Below, piece by piece: positions 7,446 through 10,821 of a stretch of 10,821 bases of DNA. The position numbers and the translations under genes are program-made. Source of the stretch: an uncultured Dysgonomonas sp. (lineage in GTDB: Bacteria > Bacteroidota > Bacteroidia > Bacteroidales > Dysgonomonadaceae); the NCBI GenBank assembly GCA_937875275.1, contig CALNCC010000094.1, positions 1-10,821 of the forward strand. The letters run 5' to 3'. Each line of letters opens with the position of its first letter. Position 1 is the first letter of the stretch. The notes under the pieces were generated by a model. The model saw nothing but the letters and a program-made list of their open reading frames with translations, ran no database searches and was not told the origin of the DNA.

Positions 7446-8090
7446 TTATAACAAGTTGCGGTATAAGATTGTTCGTCCCGAAGGATAGATTGTAAACTTG
7501 TCGGAAAGGGATTCGTTCAATGTTGCTTGCCACCAATTGGTAAATATCTGCTCGCTGATCGGGTACATCAATCCCTCGCTACTGATCGGCTTCGGGTCTA
7601 TGCAGAAGATAGAAACCTGTTGTCCTTTCACACTGTCGAATGTTGCCGGTCGGGTGATGGGTACAAAGCAGCCATAGTCGGAGATCATCAGCACATTGGC
7701 ATAACTTTGGTATTCGCACAGCAGGCTAATGTTGCCGATTGTGTGGTCTTCGCGTTTGCCGGTAGCACCCAGTATGATAATGTCTTTTCGCCCTTGAGCA
7801 ACACTGAAATTCACGGCTTTGGTCAGGTCGTTAGTTTCCTGTTCCGATACGGGATGAAGTATCGTCGCAAACCTCTTTCTGTTTTCTTCCGATAGCGAAT
7901 CGCAGTCTCCCACTATAGCGTGAGGCTCAATCTTTGTCTGCGACAAATTGTCGATAGCCCCATCGCAACACACGATGTACGACGCATTTCGGAGGATGGA
8001 TAATGGAATCGGATGAGTAGGGAACAGTCCGTTGGCAAGAATAACGGTCTCGGCAACCGTATGTGTATCGGGTAATATATAATGAGTCAT
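7446..8090 (-). CDS. thiN: Thiamine diphosphokinase
   Basis: This enzyme transfers pyrophosphate from ATP to thiamine to make thiamine diphosphate, typically in organisms that salvage thiamine. The 214-residue length is normal. Family motifs are CCDGAIDNL at 41-49, IVGDCDSL at 59-66 (metal/substrate-binding Asp residues), ETNDLTKAV at 85-93 and the glycine-rich ILGATGKREDHTIGN at 106-120, which forms part of the active site. The C-terminal third is the smaller beta-sheet domain (SSEGLMYPI and GRTILYR). ATG at 8088-8090 starts the protein and no earlier start is needed. The gene opens a minus-strand pair with the phosphatase-like lipoprotein. No TPP riboswitch was seen upstream, so thiamine control at this gene is not supported by the sequence. 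Confidence 0.92.
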   Translation of the reverse strand: MTHYILPDTHTVAETVILANGLFPTHPIPLSILRNASYIVCCDGAIDNLSQTKIEPHAIVGDCDSLSEENRKRFATILHPVSEQETNDLTKAVNFSVAQGRKDIIILGATGKREDHTIGNISLLCEYQSYANVLMISDYGCFVPITRPATFDSVKGQQVSIFCIDPKPISSEGLMYPISEQIFTNWWQATLNESLSDKFTIYPSGRTILYRNLL

Positions 8091-8126
8091 AAGTCGTATA
8101 TTAGAAAAAGAGCGAATAAAGTTAAC

Positions 8127-8134
8127 TAAAAGTA
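8127..8134 (-). promoter_or_regulatory. Weak candidate -7 element for thiN
   Basis: Read on the minus strand the site is TACTTTTA, one base off the TAnnTTTG consensus at the final position. It would start transcription near 8120, about 30 nt before the thiN start. No good -33 box was found, so the assignment is tentative. Confidence 0.25.
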
Positions 8135-8170
8135 AATAACCTTAGCCGAAATAGCATGATTGTTTAAAGT

Positions 8171-8208
8171 TTTAGACGACTTTTCTTTTGCGTCTAAATA
8201 AATAGACG
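8171..8208 (+). repeat. Three alternating TAGACG/CGTCTA half-sites, candidate operator
   Basis: TAGACG at 8173-8178, CGTCTA at 8191-8196 and TAGACG at 8203-8208 alternate in orientation with spacers of 12 and 6 bases. The first pair extends to a perfect 8-bp inverted repeat (TTTAGACG 8171-8178, CGTCTAAA 8191-8198). The second pair occupies the whole spacer of the promoter at 8187-8216. This arrangement suggests binding by a dimeric transcription factor. An RNA hairpin is less likely because most of the repeat lies upstream of the predicted transcription start. Confidence 0.5.
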
Positions 8209-8216
8209 TATGTTTG
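8187..8216 (+). promoter_or_regulatory. Bacteroidota-type promoter of the thioredoxin-fold gene
   Basis: A -33 box TTTG at 8187-8190 and an exact -7 box TATGTTTG at 8209-8216 (consensus TAnnTTTG) are separated by 18 bases, close to the usual spacing for the Bacteroides housekeeping sigma factor. Transcription would start near 8223, giving a 5' leader of about 64 nt before ATG 8287. An inverted repeat fills the spacer exactly. Confidence 0.65.
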
Positions 8217-8286
8217 TGCTATAAAATAATACAATGGAAAAAGCGATGAACCGCTATTTCTCATCCATACCTCAATAGCATCAATT

Positions 8287-9423
8287 ATGAAAAAGAAAAA
8301 ACTGTTATTTTTAATTGTTATTTTGACTACAATTCTTCCCCGTGTCTTTTCGCAGGAAAGGACATTTAAATTGAATCTTGAAGGCAAGGAGTTTAACGAA
8401 ATACGGCTTGCTGTGTCTATGCCAGATGGAGATATAGATATTCAAGGACAAACTGCCGACAAACAGAGTTGGACTTTCTTAATTCCAAACAATGTGTATG
8501 AAGAGGCAAGTGTGTTTTTTATCGTTCCCGATGGAAAGGAAAAACTTAACGCATTACTTTTTATGCAAATAGAGAATGGCGATACAATCAGTACGCAATA
8601 TAATTATTTTTCGCCCGATGACATGGTTGTGAATGCAAAATTTGTTGGCATTAAACCTGTTGTGATTCCGGCAATACACACCAGCAATAACATGCCGAAA
8701 ACAATAGAATTTTATCAATGTATAGGTTCTTTCGGTAATAATACAGAGTTAAATTTGAAAATGAAGTATCCTCGATTTATGCTATATAGTAGTCGTCCAG
8801 GGGATGAAAAGAAAACAGACGAAGAATACATCAAGGAATACATCTCTCTTGTCAAGGAGCACCCCGGTTCAAGATATTTTATAAGTCAATTGAATTCATT
8901 TAAAATAGGACTTGATACAAAAGAATATGCTATGGAAATCTTCAATAGCTTTAGTGATGAAATGAAGGAGTCGTACCATGGGAAAGAGGTGCTTCAATTT
9001 ATAGAAAGATACTTTGTGTCAGACTATGCCTTCGAAAATATTGAGTTGGCAACATTAGACGGCACAAGAAAAGAGACGGTTATTGCCGATACAAGCAAAT
9101 ATACCTTAGTTATATTTTCCGCATCATGGTGCGGTCCTTGCCACAAGATTATTCCTATCTATAAAGAAATCCATAAAGACCTGCAATCAAAATTGAACTT
9201 AGTTTATCTGACAATAGATGAGCCAAAGGGGCTTAGTTCATGGAAAGAATTAATGGAAAAAGAGCAAATTCCATGGCGGAGTTTAGTGCTGAATGATAAG
9301 GAAATTAAAAAAATATATAATGTCTATTCCATTCCGTCCTCATTGCTTGTTGCTCCCAATGGTACTGCATGGTATATCAATGTACGTGTCGACTCAGAAA
9401 AACAAAAGCTGTATGACTTGTAA
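8287..9423 (+). CDS. Exported thioredoxin-like (TlpA/ResA-type) protein
   Basis: This 378-residue protein begins with a Lys-rich, hydrophobic signal peptide (residues 1 to ~23, ending RVFSQ). No lipobox is present, so it is predicted periplasmic. Residues ~25-125 are beta-rich and of the kind found N-terminal to thioredoxin domains in Bacteroidota (DUF4369-like, tentative). A helical region (~175-250) follows, then a thioredoxin fold from about 255. VIFSASWCGPCHKIIP at 275-290 holds the redox pair Cys282-x-x-Cys285, and YSIPSSLLVAPNG at 347-359 holds the cis-proline (Pro350). It is expected to reduce or exchange disulfides of envelope proteins; the partner is unknown. The gene appears more AT-rich than the metF-gldH block. 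Upstream is a strong promoter with operator-like repeats. The metallophosphatase gene 61 nt downstream has its own candidate -7 element, so it may be separately transcribed. Confidence 0.85.
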   Translation: MKKKKLLFLIVILTTILPRVFSQERTFKLNLEGKEFNEIRLAVSMPDGDIDIQGQTADKQSWTFLIPNNVYEEASVFFIVPDGKEKLNALLFMQIENGDTISTQYNYFSPDDMVVNAKFVGIKPVVIPAIHTSNNMPKTIEFYQCIGSFGNNTELNLKMKYPRFMLYSSRPGDEKKTDEEYIKEYISLVKEHPGSRYFISQLNSFKIGLDTKEYAMEIFNSFSDEMKESYHGKEVLQFIERYFVSDYAFENIELATLDGTRKETVIADTSKYTLVIFSASWCGPCHKIIPIYKEIHKDLQSKLNLVYLTIDEPKGLSSWKELMEKEQIPWRSLVLNDKEIKKIYNVYSIPSSLLVAPNGTAWYINVRVDSEKQKLYDL

Positions 9424-9445
9424 TAATAATGTTTTTTTTAGTACA

Positions 9446-9464
9446 TTTAAATTTGTAATTTAAA
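9446..9464 (+). promoter_or_regulatory. Candidate -7 promoter element inside an AT-only palindrome
   Basis: TAAATTTG at 9448-9455 matches the -7 consensus TAnnTTTG exactly and lies 29 nt before the metallophosphatase start at 9485, so a transcript would have a leader of about 23 nt. The nearest TTG upstream (9418-9420) is too far for normal -33 spacing. The element sits in a perfect 8-bp inverted repeat, TTTAAATT at 9446-9453 and AATTTAAA at 9457-9464. Confidence 0.4.
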
Positions 9465-9484
9465 ATATTAAAAAAATATCATCT

Positions 9485-10483
9485 ATGAAGTGTCTATTAT
9501 CGCTTATCCTGTCTTTTATTGTGTGCAGTGCCTATGGGCAAACGGAAGTCTTAAAGTTCAACGACGACCATAAGTTCAAGATTGTTCAATTTACTGATGT
9601 GCATTATATCAGCGGGCGTGTGGAATCGGCAGTCTCTATCGAACTGATAAACGAAGTGTTGGATGCCGAAAAACCCGATTTGGTTGTATTCACGGGAGAT
9701 GTTGTTTGGGGGCAACCGTCGAGACAGATATTAGATGAAGTCTTCGAACCGGTTGTTGACCGTAAAATCCCTTGGGCATATATTTTCGGGAATCACGATG
9801 ATGAATTTGAAATGTCTCGTTCAGAAATTATGGATTATGCCACCCTTAAACCCTATTGTCTGGCTCAAGCAGGCGATAAAAGTATCGGGGGAGTCGGAAA
9901 TTATATCTTTGAAATCAAAGGTACTAATGACAATAAAACCCAAGCTTTACTATATTTGATGGACTCACATGCATATAGTAAAGTAAAAGGTGTAGGTGGT
10001 TATGACTGGTTTACTTTCGATCAGATACAGTGGTACAGAAATCAAAGTAAAGCATATACCAAATCAAACGAAGGCACGCCCTATCCGGCATTAGCTTTTT
10101 TCCATATTCCTTTAGCAGAATATCCATTAATGTCTGCTGATTCGACAAAAATAATAGGAACTAAGGGTGAGGGAGAATGTAATGGACGTCTAAATTCAGG
10201 AATGTTCACTGCTATGCGTGAGGCAGGAGACGTAATGGGGACTTTTGTAGGTCACGATCATGATAATGATTATATTGGCAACTACTTTGACATCTATCTT
10301 GCTTATGGTCGTTATTCGGGAGGTAAGACAGTTTATAATAACCTCGGATTGAACGGATGTCGTATAATTGAGTTACAAGAAGGTAAACGAGAGTTCAAAA
10401 CATATATTCGCCTGCTAGGAGGCCAAAAACTTTATCCGGTAGAGTACCCTACAACTTTTCCTTTGAGTAAGGATAAAAACTAA
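9485..10483 (+). CDS. Exported calcineurin-like metallophosphatase
   Basis: This 332-residue protein has a signal peptide (1 to ~18/19, ending SAYGQ), so it is predicted periplasmic or surface-exposed. The two-metal site of the calcineurin-like phosphoesterase superfamily is complete: QFTDVHY (Asp38, His40), FTGDVVW (Asp72), FGNHDDE (Asn103, His104), FFHIPL (His207) and VGHDHDN (His257, His259). The full-length pattern resembles the Dcr2 / plant PAP29-like purple acid phosphatase group, which hydrolyses phosphate mono- or diesters; the substrate is not predictable. The family is abundant in Bacteroidota and often called a metallophosphoesterase. The start at 9485 gives a proper signal peptide directly. 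It converges on the response regulator gene with a strong shared hairpin between them. Confidence 0.9.
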   Translation: MKCLLSLILSFIVCSAYGQTEVLKFNDDHKFKIVQFTDVHYISGRVESAVSIELINEVLDAEKPDLVVFTGDVVWGQPSRQILDEVFEPVVDRKIPWAYIFGNHDDEFEMSRSEIMDYATLKPYCLAQAGDKSIGGVGNYIFEIKGTNDNKTQALLYLMDSHAYSKVKGVGGYDWFTFDQIQWYRNQSKAYTKSNEGTPYPALAFFHIPLAEYPLMSADSTKIIGTKGEGECNGRLNSGMFTAMREAGDVMGTFVGHDHDNDYIGNYFDIYLAYGRYSGGKTVYNNLGLNGCRIIELQEGKREFKTYIRLLGGQKLYPVEYPTTFPLSKDKN

Positions 10484-10495
10484 TGATATATAAAC

Positions 10496-10528
10496 AAATA
10501 AAGGAGATACTAAGTATCTCCTTTATTT
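10496..10528. terminator. Bidirectional terminator hairpin between convergent genes
   Basis: A perfect 15-bp stem (10496-10510 with 10514-10528) closes a 3-nt loop, TAA. The GGAGATAC core is flanked by A/T pairs, so a T-rich tail emerges in both directions. It lies 12 nt past the metallophosphatase stop and 17 nt beyond the end of the minus-strand response regulator, and should terminate both transcripts. Confidence 0.85.
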
Positions 10529-10545
10529 ATATATTAAAAAGGATC

Positions 10546-10821
10546 TTATTCTGCTATTTCGGAATCCTCATTTACCGGAGCTATAAGTTTATAACCTTTA
10601 CCGTGTATATTAATAATTTCTATACTTGGATCCGGTTTCAACAATTTACGTAATTTAGTGATGTATACGTCCATACTTCTTGCATTGAAATAGTTATCAT
10701 CTACCCAGATTTGTTTCAACGCATGATTTCTTTCTAGTATATCATTTGCATGAGCACATAACAAAGCCAATAGTTCAGCTTCTTTCGTAGTTAGCTTAGT
10801 GCTTTCACCATTGATAGTCAA
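10546..10821 (-). CDS. rprY: OmpR/PhoB-family response regulator, C-terminal DNA-binding domain (RprY-like, partial)
   Basis: Only the last 91 residues are inside the window; the frame is still open at base 10821, so the receiver domain lies beyond the right edge. The visible part is a winged-helix OmpR-type effector domain. It shows KLTTKEAELLALLCAHAN, then the recognition-helix region FNARSMDVYITKLRKLLK, then the wing IINIHGKGYKLI. The NYFNARSMDVYITKLRK wording is typical of the Bacteroidota regulators annotated RprY, partner of the sensor kinase RprX in Bacteroides fragilis. RprY itself is a good match from memory, but a paralogue cannot be excluded from the C-terminus alone. Its targets are not evident here. 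The acidic last ten residues follow the wing. Confidence 0.8.
   Translation of the reverse strand: MTINGESTKLTTKEAELLALLCAHANDILERNHALKQIWVDDNYFNARSMDVYITKLRKLLKPDPSIEIINIHGKGYKLIAPVNEDSEIAE

Noticed and set aside
8091..8170. TPP riboswitch upstream of thiN
   Set aside because: I looked for the conserved THI-element core in the thiN leader on the minus strand and did not find it; the leader is short and AT-rich.
8244..8263. Small inverted repeat AGCG/CGCT before the thioredoxin-fold gene, followed by Ts on the minus strand
   Set aside because: The stem is only 4 bp and no minus-strand gene ends there, so a terminator is not supported.

Overview
The window looks like the chromosome of a Bacteroidota bacterium, most likely of the order Bacteroidales. 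The evidence is a GldH-type gliding/secretion lipoprotein, a gliding-motility (CHU_C-like, type IX secretion type B) C-terminal domain protein, a Bacteroidota-style RicT with a long charged tail, an RprY-like response regulator, lipoproteins and exported proteins with typical Bacteroidota domains, and two exact matches to the Bacteroides -7 promoter element TAnnTTTG. Base composition is moderately AT-rich. A Dysgonomonas- or Parabacteroides-like genus is possible, but that is a guess. I see no mobile element, CRISPR array, tRNA or rRNA, and no gene-free stretch longer than 300 bases.

Layout: Bases 2-694 hold the 3' end of an oxaloacetate decarboxylase alpha / pyruvate carboxylase B-type gene, followed by a clear terminator. 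Bases 852-6352 hold five genes on the + strand: metF, holB, ricT, gldH and a type B CTD protein. Spacing is tight (23 nt metF-holB, an overlap at ricT-gldH, 19 nt gldH-CTD protein). The 5' end of ricT looks frameshifted, and a hairpin lies between holB and ricT. Bases 6365-8090 hold a minus-strand pair, thiN (thiamine diphosphokinase) followed by a lipoprotein tyrosine-phosphatase-like gene. A 196-nt divergent intergenic region follows. It carries the best promoter in the window, with an inverted repeat filling the spacer between its -33 and -7 boxes. Two exported-protein genes come next on the + strand: a thioredoxin-fold protein (8287-9423) and a metallophosphatase (9485-10483). The metallophosphatase converges, across a perfect 15-bp hairpin, on the 3' end of an RprY-like response regulator that runs off the right edge.

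How the genes work together: the first + strand cluster mixes housekeeping functions (one-carbon metabolism, clamp loading, RNA-processing cofactor) with two envelope proteins linked to type IX secretion and gliding. This looks like positional clustering more than one pathway. The right half is mainly cell-envelope enzymes. I do not see an obviously new multi-gene system. The observations most worth a second look are the operator-like repeats built into the promoter at 8187-8216, the frameshifted start of ricT, and the carboxylase-type protein that has tyrosine in place of the biotinyl lysine.
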